A stretch of 64,000 nt of DNA, taken from Oscillospiraceae bacterium (GTDB lineage Bacteria > Bacillota > Clostridia > Oscillospirales > Acutalibacteraceae). Position numbers and translations under genes: made by a program. The stretch covers positions 1-64,000 of the forward strand of contig CACWPS010000007.1 of assembly GCA_902762875.1 (NCBI GenBank), given 5' to 3'. Below are positions 34,155 to 42,631 of this stretch, piece by piece. Each line of letters opens with the position of its first letter. Position 1 is the stretch's first letter. The notes beneath the pieces were generated by a model. It saw only the letters and a program-made list of their open reading frames with translations. It made no database searches and was not told the origin of the DNA.

Positions 34155-35351
34155 ATGAAGATTTTTGTTGTAAATGCAGGCAGCTCGTCACTTAAGTATC
34201 AGCTTATTGATATGGAAAACGAGCAGGTATTGGCAAAGGGTCTTTGCGAGCGCATCGGCGTAAGCGGCGCAATCTCCCACAAGGCAGCGGATGGCCGCAC
34301 CTATTCCGCAGACACAGCTATGCCTACCCACAGCGAGGCCTTTGAGGCGGTGGTTTACGCCCTTACAAAGAGCGAGGCTAAGGTTATCGACTCCTTTGAT
34401 GAGATTTCGGCAATCGGCCACCGCATAGTTCAGGGCGGCAGTATTTTCCCCGAGTCCTGCCTTATCACTCCTGATGTATTAAGTAAAATCGAGGAGTTAG
34501 GCGCTTTAGCTCCCCTTCATAATCCCGCTCATGTGCTTGCAATCCGTGCCTGCATTAAGACCTTTGGCGAGGAAATTCCCCAGATAGCGGTATTTGATAC
34601 CTCTTTCCACCAAACAATGCCCGCAAAGGCCTATATGTATCCTATCCCTTATGAGTATTATGAGAAATACGGCGTAAGAAGATACGGCGCTCACGGCACC
34701 TCCCACCGCTTTGTAAGCGACAGAGTAGCCGTTTTAGAGGGTAAGGATAAAAGGCAAATTAAAATTATCACCTGCCACTTAGGCAACGGCTGTTCGATTA
34801 CCGCCATTAAGGACGGCGTATGTGTTGATACTTCAATGGGCTTTACACCCCTTGACGGCTTTATGATGGGCACCCGCTCGGGAACCGTAGACCCCTCCGC
34901 CCTTACATATATTGCAGAAAAAGAGAATCTTTCTCCCGCTGATGTAAACCGCATCTGCAACAAGGAGTCGGGAATGTTGGGAATTTCGGGCGTATCTAAC
35001 GACAACCGTGATATAGCCGCCGCCGCAGAAGCAGGAAACAAGCGCGCACAGCTTGCGGTTGATATGCAGAGGTATGAAATCCTTAAGTTCGTGGGCTCCT
35101 ACATTGCCGCTATGAACGGCGTTGACGCAATAGCCTTTACCGGCGGTATCGGCGAGAATGACCCCGGTCTTCGCAAAACAGTATGTGAGAGCTTGGAATT
35201 TGTAGGCGTTAAGCTTGATGAGGAGAAAAATCAGCTTAGAGGCCAAGAGGTTAAAATCTCTACAGAGGACAGCCGTGTAAATGTATATGTAATCCCCACC
35301 AATGAAGAGCTTGCTATTGCAAGGGATACCTTGGCAATAATTTCAAAATAA
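34155..35351 (+). CDS. ackA: Acetate kinase
   Basis: Interconverts acetyl phosphate plus ADP with acetate plus ATP, the main substrate-level ATP step of many clostridia. The 398-residue protein has VNAGSSSLKYQL at the N-terminus, GHRIVQGG, CHLGNGCSITAI, TRSGTVDP and FTGGIGEND. It is followed after 17 bases by a galactokinase gene. No phosphotransacetylase gene is adjacent. Confidence 0.97.
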   Translation: MKIFVVNAGSSSLKYQLIDMENEQVLAKGLCERIGVSGAISHKAADGRTYSADTAMPTHSEAFEAVVYALTKSEAKVIDSFDEISAIGHRIVQGGSIFPESCLITPDVLSKIEELGALAPLHNPAHVLAIRACIKTFGEEIPQIAVFDTSFHQTMPAKAYMYPIPYEYYEKYGVRRYGAHGTSHRFVSDRVAVLEGKDKRQIKIITCHLGNGCSITAIKDGVCVDTSMGFTPLDGFMMGTRSGTVDPSALTYIAEKENLSPADVNRICNKESGMLGISGVSNDNRDIAAAAEAGNKRAQLAVDMQRYEILKFVGSYIAAMNGVDAIAFTGGIGENDPGLRKTVCESLEFVGVKLDEEKNQLRGQEVKISTEDSRVNVYVIPTNEELAIARDTLAIISK

Positions 35352-35368
35352 TTTACGGAGGTTTAGTT

Positions 35369-36640
35369 ATGACACTTACCGAGGTTAAAAATAAAATTCA
35401 AAAGGGCGGATTTGACAGCGACTTTAATATGCTTTACGGAGATGCTAAGTCTGCACAAGCCCGCTACTTAGCGGCCTGCGACAGCTTTAAGGGGCTATAT
35501 AAGGAAGAGGACGGAATTCGCCTTTTCTCCGCTCCCGGCAGAACCGAAATAGGCGGCAACCACACCGACCACCAGCACGGCTGTGTTTTGGCGGGGGGCG
35601 TAAACCTTGATGTTATAGCCGTTGTTGCTCCCAATAATGACGGTAAAATCCGTATTAAGTCCGAGGGCTACGATATGGATGTTATCGATATTGACAGTAC
35701 CGATATTAACCCCGCCGAAAGCGGAAAAGCAATTTCCCTTATCCGAGGCGTGTGCGCTAAATTCAAGGAGCTGGGTGCCGACATTAAGGGATTTAATGCT
35801 TACACCACTTCAAATGTGTTAAAGGGCTCGGGGCTTTCCTCTTCTGCGGCGTTTGAGGTGCTTGTGGGCACAATTATAAACGGTATGTTCTTTGATAACA
35901 AGGCGGACGAAATCACGGTGGCTAAAATAGGACAGTATGCCGAGCGGGAATATTTCGGCAAGCCCTGCGGTCTGCTTGACCAGATGGCAAGCTCCTTAGG
36001 AGGCTTTACCTATGCCGATTTCAACAACCCCGCAAGCCCGATTACCGAAAAGATTAACCTTGATATTCACTCCTTTGGCTACACCCTCTGCGTTGTTGAT
36101 ACCGGCGGAAACCACGCCGATTTAACCCAAGATTATGCGGATATTACCATAGAGTGCAAAAAGATGAGCAACGCCCTTGGGGTAGACTTCCTGCGGGATG
36201 CGGACGAGGATAAGTTTTACGCAAGCCTCGCAACCCTTCGTAAGGAATGCGGCGACCGTGCGATTTTGCGTGCTTTCCACTTCTTTAACGAGCAGAAGAG
36301 GGTTGAGGGTCAGAAAGCCGCCCTTAAGTCGGGAGATTTTGAAGGCTTCTTAAAGCTTGTAAATGAATCGGGCGAGTCTTCCTACGATTATCTGCAAAAC
36401 CTGTATTCAAACTCCAATGTTGCCGAGCAGGGTCTGCCTTTAGCCCTTGCTCTTACAAAGCAGTTCTTGGGCGATAAGGGCGCCTGCCGTGTTCACGGGG
36501 GCGGCTTTGCAGGCACAATTCAGTGCTACATACCCACAGAACAGCTTGACAGCTATAAGCAAATGATTGAAAAGGTATTTGGCGAGGGTTCTTGCTGTGT
36601 ACTTAACATTCGTCCTGTAGGCGGTTTTGAAATTAAATAG
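35369..36640 (+). CDS. galK: Galactokinase (GHMP kinase family)
   Basis: Phosphorylates galactose at C1. The 423-residue protein has GRTEIGGNHTDHQHG (galactokinase signature), GSGLSSSAAFEVLVG (ATP loop) and GGGFAGTIQCYI near the C-terminus. GGAGG precedes the ATG. No galT or galE is nearby, so the cotranscription with ackA is unusual. The GH2 gene at the window's end could supply galactose if it is a beta-galactosidase. Confidence 0.92.
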   Translation: MTLTEVKNKIQKGGFDSDFNMLYGDAKSAQARYLAACDSFKGLYKEEDGIRLFSAPGRTEIGGNHTDHQHGCVLAGGVNLDVIAVVAPNNDGKIRIKSEGYDMDVIDIDSTDINPAESGKAISLIRGVCAKFKELGADIKGFNAYTTSNVLKGSGLSSSAAFEVLVGTIINGMFFDNKADEITVAKIGQYAEREYFGKPCGLLDQMASSLGGFTYADFNNPASPITEKINLDIHSFGYTLCVVDTGGNHADLTQDYADITIECKKMSNALGVDFLRDADEDKFYASLATLRKECGDRAILRAFHFFNEQKRVEGQKAALKSGDFEGFLKLVNESGESSYDYLQNLYSNSNVAEQGLPLALALTKQFLGDKGACRVHGGGFAGTIQCYIPTEQLDSYKQMIEKVFGEGSCCVLNIRPVGGFEIK

Positions 36641-36657
36641 CTTTTAAATAAAGTATA

Positions 36658-36731
36658 ACGGACGGTCGAGGACGCCCGTCCCTACGAGTCTTAATTGACT
36701 TTTGTAGGAACAGGTATCCCTGACCGTCCGT
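36658..36731. repeat. Pair of REP-like hairpins between galK and nadE
   Basis: Unit 36658-36685 (ACGGACGG...CCGTCCCTAC) faces unit 36704-36731 (GTAGGAACAGG...CCGTCCGT) in inverted orientation, edge CTAC to GTAG. They lie between convergent genes and may act as terminator. Confidence 0.7.
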
Positions 36732-36756
36732 TTTTAATTTTTGCAGTGCTGTATAA

Positions 36757-38673
36757 TTAATTCAAGTTTTCAAGCTCCTTAAGCCAGCTTTCTGCCGATG
36801 CGTCGGAGGGCATACGCCAGTCTCCACGGGGGGAGAGGGTAACAGAACCCACTTTAGGTCCGTCGGGCAGGCAGGAGCGTTTAAACTGCTGTGAGAAAAA
36901 GCGCCTTATAAATACCGTAAGCCAATGCTTTATGGTTTCTTTATCATAGTCTCCGTTAAAAGCGATAAGCGCTAAACGATAGATTTTTTTAGGCGACTCG
37001 CCGTTACGCAATATATGATAAAGGAAGAAATCGTGTAGCTCATAGGGGCCCACCAAATCCTCGGTCTTCTGAGAAATCTCACCCTTTTCGTCGGCGGGGA
37101 GAAGCTCGGGGGAAACGGGGGTATCCAGTATATCAAGGAGCACCTCTTTAAGTGCGGGCTCGGCATTTTCCGCCTCGTGACGGATAATGTAGCGCACAAG
37201 GGTCTTGGGTACAGAGGAATTTACTGCATACATCGACATATGGTCGCCGTTGTAGGTGGCCCAACCAAGGGCAAGCTCGGACAAATCTCCCGTGCCTATT
37301 ACCATACCGCCCGTTTTATTGGCAATATCCATAAGCACCTGTGTGCGCTCTCTTGCCTGGGAGTTTTCGTAGGTTACATCAAGGCATTGGGGGTCTTGCG
37401 CTATATCCGCAAAATGTTGATTTACGGCCTTGGTGATATTTACTACCTTAAAGCTTACCCCTAAAAGACGGCAAAGCTTTTCGGAGTTGGAGCGGGTGCG
37501 GCTTGTGGTGCCGAAGCAGGGCATTGTAACCGCCAGAATATCGCTTAGAGGTCTATTTAAAAGCTTCATTGCACGCACGGTGACAAGCAGGGCTAAGGTG
37601 CTGTCAAGTCCCCCCGAAATGCCGATAACCGCAGTTTTTGAACGGGTGTGCTCAAGGCGCTTTTTAAGCCCGTAGGACTGGATTTTAAGTATAGCCTCGG
37701 CACGGCTGTTAATATCGCCGCTGTCTGTGGGGACAAAGGGATTTTTGGCTATGCTTCTTGTTATTTCCGTAGTGATTTGCTTCTGTTCAAATGTGACGGT
37801 TTTAAAGCCTGTCAAGGGCTCAAAGCTTGTGTTTTTGTGCCGTTCCCCCGCAAGCTTTTTAAGGTCAATTTCGGTGACCGTAAGCTCCTTTTCTTCAAAG
37901 GGTGCACTTTCCGTAAGGGCTGTACCGTTTTCGCATATAAGGCAATGGCCTGAATAAACCAAATCCTGTGTTGATTCGCCGCTTCCCGACGAGGTGTAAA
38001 TATACCCGCACAAGAGCCTTGCGGAGGTGGAGGAAATAAGGGTGGCTCTGTACTCCGCTTTGCCTATAACCTCATTTGATGCCGAGGGGTTTACGATAAT
38101 GTTGGCGCCGCCCCTACACAGCCTTTCCGAGGGGGTTGCCGCCGCCCACAAATCCTCGCATATTTCTATACCAAAGGTGTAGTCACTCATTTCGTTATGG
38201 GAGAATATAAGCTCTGTTCCAAAGGGTACGGCAGTACCGCATATGTTAAGGGTTGTATCCTTATCTACAAATACTCCCGAGGAAAACTGCCTTTGCTCGT
38301 AAAACTCGTTGTAATTGGGCATATAGGTTTTGGGAACAATGCCTAAGATTTTTCCGCCCGAAATTACCGCCCCGCAGTTAAACAGCTTTGAAGAATATAA
38401 AAGCGGCACGCCCACAATCACAACAGGGTATTTACCCGCTGTGTATTCGGCGATTTCCTTAAGGGCGTTTTTCGCCGATGTCAGCAGAGTGTCCGAAAAA
38501 AACAAATCGCCGCAGGTGTAGCCCGTAACACAAAGCTCAGGAAGGCACAGAAGATTTATCTTGGCAGTATCTGCCTTATCAATAAGCTTTTTGATTTCCA
38601 CAGTATTATCCTTAACATCAGCCACGGTGCAACGGGGCACCCCTGCGGCAACCTTTATAAAACCGTCTTTCAT
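36757..38673 (-). CDS. nadE: Glutamine-dependent NAD(+) synthase
   Basis: Makes NAD from deamido-NAD, ATP and glutamine. The N-terminal nitrilase-type glutaminase domain (about 1-270) has PELCVTGYTCGDLF and EICEDLWAA (nucleophile Cys). The C-terminal synthetase has GISGGLDSTLALL, TSRTRSNSEKLCRLL and GTGDLSELALGW. At 638 residues it is the fused two-domain type. It is transcribed alone from a promoter lying inside a 14-bp inverted repeat, which suggests dedicated regulation. Confidence 0.95.
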   Translation of the reverse strand: MKDGFIKVAAGVPRCTVADVKDNTVEIKKLIDKADTAKINLLCLPELCVTGYTCGDLFFSDTLLTSAKNALKEIAEYTAGKYPVVIVGVPLLYSSKLFNCGAVISGGKILGIVPKTYMPNYNEFYEQRQFSSGVFVDKDTTLNICGTAVPFGTELIFSHNEMSDYTFGIEICEDLWAAATPSERLCRGGANIIVNPSASNEVIGKAEYRATLISSTSARLLCGYIYTSSGSGESTQDLVYSGHCLICENGTALTESAPFEEKELTVTEIDLKKLAGERHKNTSFEPLTGFKTVTFEQKQITTEITRSIAKNPFVPTDSGDINSRAEAILKIQSYGLKKRLEHTRSKTAVIGISGGLDSTLALLVTVRAMKLLNRPLSDILAVTMPCFGTTSRTRSNSEKLCRLLGVSFKVVNITKAVNQHFADIAQDPQCLDVTYENSQARERTQVLMDIANKTGGMVIGTGDLSELALGWATYNGDHMSMYAVNSSVPKTLVRYIIRHEAENAEPALKEVLLDILDTPVSPELLPADEKGEISQKTEDLVGPYELHDFFLYHILRNGESPKKIYRLALIAFNGDYDKETIKHWLTVFIRRFFSQQFKRSCLPDGPKVGSVTLSPRGDWRMPSDASAESWLKELENLN

Positions 38674-38698
38674 ATATTTCCGTCCTTATTCCTTAATA

Positions 38699-38748
38699 TT
38701 TACAGTTTATAACTTTTTTCTCTTTATGTCAATATTATAAACTGTAAA
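38699..38748 (-). promoter_or_regulatory. nadE promoter between arms of a 14-bp inverted repeat (candidate operator)
   Basis: TTTACAGTTTATAA (38699-38712) is the exact reverse complement of TTATAAACTGTAAA (38735-38748), with 22 bases between the arms. On the minus strand TTGACA (38732-38727) lies between them and the -10 (TAAACT, 17-base spacer, or TATAAA at 15) falls in the promoter-proximal arm. A repressor binding both arms would block transcription. I cannot match the half-site to a named regulator. Confidence 0.6.
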
Positions 38749-38821
38749 GTTCTGTTAATACTTAATTTTATAAGGTAAATTGCGAAAAGTTTAAGAGATT
38801 GTTAATTTTTTTACAATCTTC

Positions 38822-38850
38822 TTGCATTTCTTTTTTAAATGAGTTATAAT
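38822..38850 (+). promoter_or_regulatory. Promoter of the PEP carboxykinase gene
   Basis: TTGCAT (38822-38827) and TATAAT (38845-38850), 17-base spacer; AAAAGGGG precedes the ATG. Confidence 0.7.
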
Positions 38851-38892
38851 GTATAAGGCAAAAATTTGAACTTTTGAAAAGGGGATACTAAA

Positions 38893-40677
38893 ATGACCAA
38901 CAATAAAACGGTTTTAAAGTGGCTTGACGAGGTCAAGGAGCTTGTAAATCCTGATAAGGTTGTCTGGATTGACGGCAGCGAGGAACAGCTTGAGGCTCTT
39001 CGCAAGGAAGCGGTCGAGACAGGCGAAATGATTAAGCTTAATGAAGAAAAGCTTCCGGGTTGCTATCTGCACAGAACATTGCCTAACGATGTAGCCCGTG
39101 TTGAAGACAGAACCTTTATCTGCACAGATACTAAGGAAGAAGCAGGCCCTACCAATAACTGGTGCGACCCGAAGGAAATGTACGAAAAGCTTTACAACAT
39201 CGCCCGCGGTACTTATAAGGGACGCACAATGTATGTGATTCCTTATTCTATGGGACCGATAGGCTCTCCGATTGCTAAAATCGGTATTGAGGTAACCGAC
39301 TCTATCTATGTTGTTCTCAATATGGCTATTATGACCCGTATCGGCGCTAAGGTGCTTGAAGTGCTGGGCGAGAGTAATGACTGGGTTAGAGGCCTCCACG
39401 CAAAGTGCAATGTTGACCCCGAGAACAGGTACATCTGCCACTTCCCGCAGGACAATACCATTATTTCCGTAAACTCCGCTTACGGCGGCAATGTGCTTTT
39501 AGGTAAAAAGTGCTTTGCTCTGCGTATAGCTTCTTACCAGGGCTGGAAAGAGGGCTGGATGGCTGAGCATATGCTCATCTTAGGCCTCGAGAATCCTCAG
39601 GGTGAGGTTAAGTATGTTGCGGCGGCTTTCCCGTCTGCCTGCGGCAAGACCAACCTTGCAATGCTTATTCCGCCTGAGTATCTCCGCAAGAAGGGCTACA
39701 AGATTTGGACTGTAGGTGACGATATTTCCTGGATGAAGATAGGACCTGACGGCCGTCTCTACGCTATCAACCCCGAAAACGGCTTCTTCGGCGTAGCTCC
39801 CGGAACCAACGCTCACTCCAACTTCAATGCTCTTGAGAGCACCAAGAAGAACACAATCTTCACCAATGTTGCATTAGACCTTGATGATAACACCGTTTGG
39901 TGGGAGGGACTTAATAAGAATCTTCCCCAAAATGCGCTTGACTGGAAGGGCAACAAGTGGGACGCTTCCAAGTTCGACAAGGCGGACAAGTCAACCTATG
40001 CCGCTCACCCCAACTCAAGATTTACCGCTCCTGCTAAGAACTGCCCCTGCATTTCCGAGGAGTTTGACAAGGGCGAGGGCGTGCCGATTTCGGCTATTAT
40101 CTTCGGCGGCCGCCGTGCTAAGTGCGCTCCGCTGGTATACCAATCAAAGGATTGGGTTAACGGCGTATTCATAGGCTCCGCTATGGCGTCCGAGACCACA
40201 GCCGCCGCCGCAGGTGCAGTAGGCGTTGTTCGCCGTGACCCCATGGCTATGCTTCCCTTCTGCGGTTATCATATGGGCGAATATTTTAAGCATTGGCTTG
40301 ATATGGGCGTAAAGCTCGGTGATAAGGCTCCTAAGATTTTCAATGTTAACTGGTTCCGCACCGATGACGAGGGCAACTTCATCTGGCCGGGCTTCGGTGA
40401 TAATATGCGTGTCCTCAACTGGATTGTTGACCGTTGCGAGGGCAAGGCTGACGCTACCGAGACCGCTATCGGCTATGTTCCGAAGCCTGAGGACATTGAC
40501 CTTACAGACCTTGATATGGATCTTGACACCTTAAAGGGTATTCTTACGGTTGATAAGGATGTTTGGACCAAGGAAGCCGAGGAAATTGAGGAGCATTACA
40601 AGAAGTTTGGCGACAAGCTTCCCGAAGAGCTCCGTGAACAGCTTAATAACCTCAAAGCAAACCTTGCTAAAATGTAA
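38893..40677 (+). CDS. pckG: Phosphoenolpyruvate carboxykinase (GTP)
   Basis: Interconverts oxaloacetate and phosphoenolpyruvate with GTP or GDP. The 594-residue protein is of the GTP type: YVIPYSMGPIGSPIAKIG, the reactive-Cys P-loop FPSACGKTNLAML (about 247-259), and FGGRRAKCAPLVYQ. Codon use is strongly biased, indicating high expression. In fermenters the enzyme often runs towards oxaloacetate to make nucleotide triphosphate and feed succinate or citrate. It has its own promoter and terminator. Confidence 0.96.
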   Translation: MTNNKTVLKWLDEVKELVNPDKVVWIDGSEEQLEALRKEAVETGEMIKLNEEKLPGCYLHRTLPNDVARVEDRTFICTDTKEEAGPTNNWCDPKEMYEKLYNIARGTYKGRTMYVIPYSMGPIGSPIAKIGIEVTDSIYVVLNMAIMTRIGAKVLEVLGESNDWVRGLHAKCNVDPENRYICHFPQDNTIISVNSAYGGNVLLGKKCFALRIASYQGWKEGWMAEHMLILGLENPQGEVKYVAAAFPSACGKTNLAMLIPPEYLRKKGYKIWTVGDDISWMKIGPDGRLYAINPENGFFGVAPGTNAHSNFNALESTKKNTIFTNVALDLDDNTVWWEGLNKNLPQNALDWKGNKWDASKFDKADKSTYAAHPNSRFTAPAKNCPCISEEFDKGEGVPISAIIFGGRRAKCAPLVYQSKDWVNGVFIGSAMASETTAAAAGAVGVVRRDPMAMLPFCGYHMGEYFKHWLDMGVKLGDKAPKIFNVNWFRTDDEGNFIWPGFGDNMRVLNWIVDRCEGKADATETAIGYVPKPEDIDLTDLDMDLDTLKGILTVDKDVWTKEAEEIEEHYKKFGDKLPEELREQLNNLKANLAKM

Positions 40678-40685
40678 TATTAAAG

Positions 40686-40722
40686 GCTCATTCCCCTTGC
40701 TTTAAGGGGAATGAGCTTTTTT
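40686..40722 (+). terminator. Terminator of the PEP carboxykinase gene
   Basis: GCTCATTCCCC (40686-40696) pairs perfectly with GGGGAATGAGC (40706-40716), followed by six T. Confidence 0.9.
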
Positions 40723-40748
40723 GAACGACACTTAAGGTCGTTGCCTAC
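40723..40748. repeat. REP-like hairpin just before the RAYT gene
   Basis: GAACGAC pairs with GTCGTT and is followed by GCCTAC. It is a diverged copy of the unit at 18908-18933 and sits 31 bases before the transposase start. Confidence 0.7.
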
Positions 40749-40779
40749 AAAAAATAATTAAATTATTTTGGTGATGTTA

Positions 40780-41283
40780 ATGCCTTTACCGCAAAGAAAA
40801 CAAAACCGTTTGGATAAATACGATTACGGACAGGTAGGAGCTTACTTTGTTACATTATGCACGCAAAACAGACAACATATTTTTGAAATCGAACACACCG
40901 TAGGGAACGACCTGCGTGTCGTTCCGCCTATACAAAACCAAATTATACACAAATGGATAAAAGAAACGGAAAACAAATTCAGCAATATAACATTAGATAA
41001 ATATGTAATAATGCCTGACCATTTACATTTTATTTTAAATATTACGGAACGACACATAGGTCGTTCCCTACAAGATGTAATGAGATTTTTCAAAACAATG
41101 ACAACCAATGAATATATTAAAGGCGTTAAAAATAACATATTACCGCCTTTTGATAAAAAATTATGGCAAAAATCGTACTATGACCACATAATCCGCAATC
41201 AGGAAGATTACAACGAGGTATGGGAATATATTGAGAACAACCCACAAAAATGGATATTACAGAACGAAACCCAAGATTATTGA
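40780..41283 (+). CDS. REP-associated tyrosine transposase (RAYT, Y1 family)
   Basis: About 167 residues of the IS200-like Y1 transposase fold. AYFVTLCTQNR near residue 21 opens the fold. The metal-binding HxH motif is in VIMPDHLHFIL (His 81 and 83). A Tyr-rich helix (SYYDHIIRNQEDYNEVWEYI) and the ENNPQKW end hold the nucleophile region. I use ATG 40780 (MPLPQRKQNRL), typical of the family; the ribosome site is weak. Remarkably, two REP hairpins lie inside the frame and code for residues 41-49 and 89-98. The protein probably mobilises the REP units scattered in this window. Confidence 0.88.
   Translation: MPLPQRKQNRLDKYDYGQVGAYFVTLCTQNRQHIFEIEHTVGNDLRVVPPIQNQIIHKWIKETENKFSNITLDKYVIMPDHLHFILNITERHIGRSLQDVMRFFKTMTTNEYIKGVKNNILPPFDKKLWQKSYYDHIIRNQEDYNEVWEYIENNPQKWILQNETQDY
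40900..40926. repeat. REP hairpin inside the RAYT reading frame, copy A
   Basis: GTAGGGAACGACC...TCGTTCCGC. On the opposite strand it equals the 18908-18933 unit except at two loop bases. It encodes residues 41-49 (VGNDLRVVP). Confidence 0.8.
41046..41071. repeat. REP hairpin inside the RAYT reading frame, copy B
   Basis: All 26 bases are identical to 18908-18933. It lies in opposite orientation to copy A and encodes residues 89-98 (TERHIGRSLQ), just after the HxH motif. Confidence 0.8.
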
Positions 41284-41319
41284 AATCTTATGTTTTTTAA
41301 TAGCTTTAAAGTCCGATTT

Positions 41320-42378
41320 TTATTGGGCTTTTTTTAAATTTTCAAATTCCGGCAGACCTGCTAAGGATGAGAATTGCGCGTCTTTTATTTTTTCAGTAAA
41401 GGTTTCTCTTTGGGAAAGTGGTGTTGCTTTCGTAAATTCAAGCGAAGAAATCTTGTTATTCTTAAATAAAATTGATGTATGTGTTAGTTCGTTCAATTCA
41501 TCAAATTTAACTGCATAATTATATGCTTTTTCGAGATATTCAATTTTCAGCTTTTGGTCTTCTTCATATTTCGCCATATCTATGTAAGTGTCGGACAAGC
41601 ATCTGTTATAAAAACCGAAATCCTCTTTTTCAAACATTAAATTGATAAATTCAACCACTTTGTTGAGAATCTTTAATCGCTCCTTGTCGTCAAATTTTTC
41701 AGATTTCATATAAGAAAGAATAGTTATGTAAAACCATTTAATCATTGTGTGTAAACTGTTGTGAACATTATCTATTCTATCATCACCTTCAAAAAAATCA
41801 GTGGAAACATATTCAATACAATTCCAAAAGCTTGGTAATTTTTTAAGCCACATTTCTGCTTTTTCTTTGTTATTTAATCCTTTATAGGAACGTGCTATAT
41901 AACTCAAGCTGCTGCATTCCATCTCAATATCATCGGTTAGTTTAATAAGTCTTTGGGCAACCGATATGGATATTTCATAATAATAATCCTTGTTCTCATC
42001 TGCCTTTTCACCCATCAAATATGAATCCATTACAACCGTGTGCATTACGGTTTTGTTATTCGGGAATTTAGCATATATTTTTTGAGATAAATTAAAGGCT
42101 TCTTCCACATAACCGTTAAAGTGTGCTTCTTGCCGTTTATTATAATATTCAGACAGTTCGGAATTCACTTTTTCTAAATCGGCACCTAAAAGACTGTCAA
42201 CTGTAACATCATAAAACGATGCGATAGTCGGTAAAAAAGTTATGTCAGGGTAAGTGACATTGTTTTCCCATCGGCTTATGGATTGCTTTGAAACATCCCA
42301 AAATTCGGCAAGCTCTTCTTGCGTAAAACCCTTTTGTGTTCGTAAATTCTTCAAATTCTCACCAAAATCATAAGTCAT
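41320..42378 (-). CDS. XRE-family transcriptional regulator with helical C-terminal domain
   Basis: An N-terminal helix-turn-helix (NLRTQKGFTQEELAEFWDVS, then ISRWENNVTYPD) is followed by about 280 residues of alpha-helical, TPR-like sequence. The arrangement resembles regulators in which a repeat domain senses a ligand or peptide, but no partner peptide gene is evident. The gene is AT-richer than its neighbours and sits alone after the RAYT gene, suggesting acquired DNA. Targets unknown. 352 residues; the -10-like TATGAT region upstream is not convincing. Confidence 0.8.
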   Translation of the reverse strand: MTYDFGENLKNLRTQKGFTQEELAEFWDVSKQSISRWENNVTYPDITFLPTIASFYDVTVDSLLGADLEKVNSELSEYYNKRQEAHFNGYVEEAFNLSQKIYAKFPNNKTVMHTVVMDSYLMGEKADENKDYYYEISISVAQRLIKLTDDIEMECSSLSYIARSYKGLNNKEKAEMWLKKLPSFWNCIEYVSTDFFEGDDRIDNVHNSLHTMIKWFYITILSYMKSEKFDDKERLKILNKVVEFINLMFEKEDFGFYNRCLSDTYIDMAKYEEDQKLKIEYLEKAYNYAVKFDELNELTHTSILFKNNKISSLEFTKATPLSQRETFTEKIKDAQFSSLAGLPEFENLKKAQ

Positions 42379-42631
42379 AAATATACCTCCAAAAAATGTT
42401 TTGTAGCTACATTCATATCATAACTTATTCTTTAGGATATAACAAGGTCTCAAATCAAGACAGTTGTTACGGAAAATGAGATAGGACAATATTTTTCTTT
42501 TACTATTCTAAAATTCAGAGTCATCTAAAATTGTGTTGTGTATTTAAAATATTCACAAAAACATCTTTATTTTTGGAAAGCGGTGTGATATAATCTATTA
42601 TGTATCTTTATGTGTAAGGGGGGGCGGATTT

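Noticed and set aside
42379..42631. Possible operator or riboswitch between the XRE regulator and the lipoprotein gene
   Set aside because: TATAAT at 42589-42594 may be a -10 box, but no good -35 and no convincing inverted repeat or RNA fold could be identified by eye.
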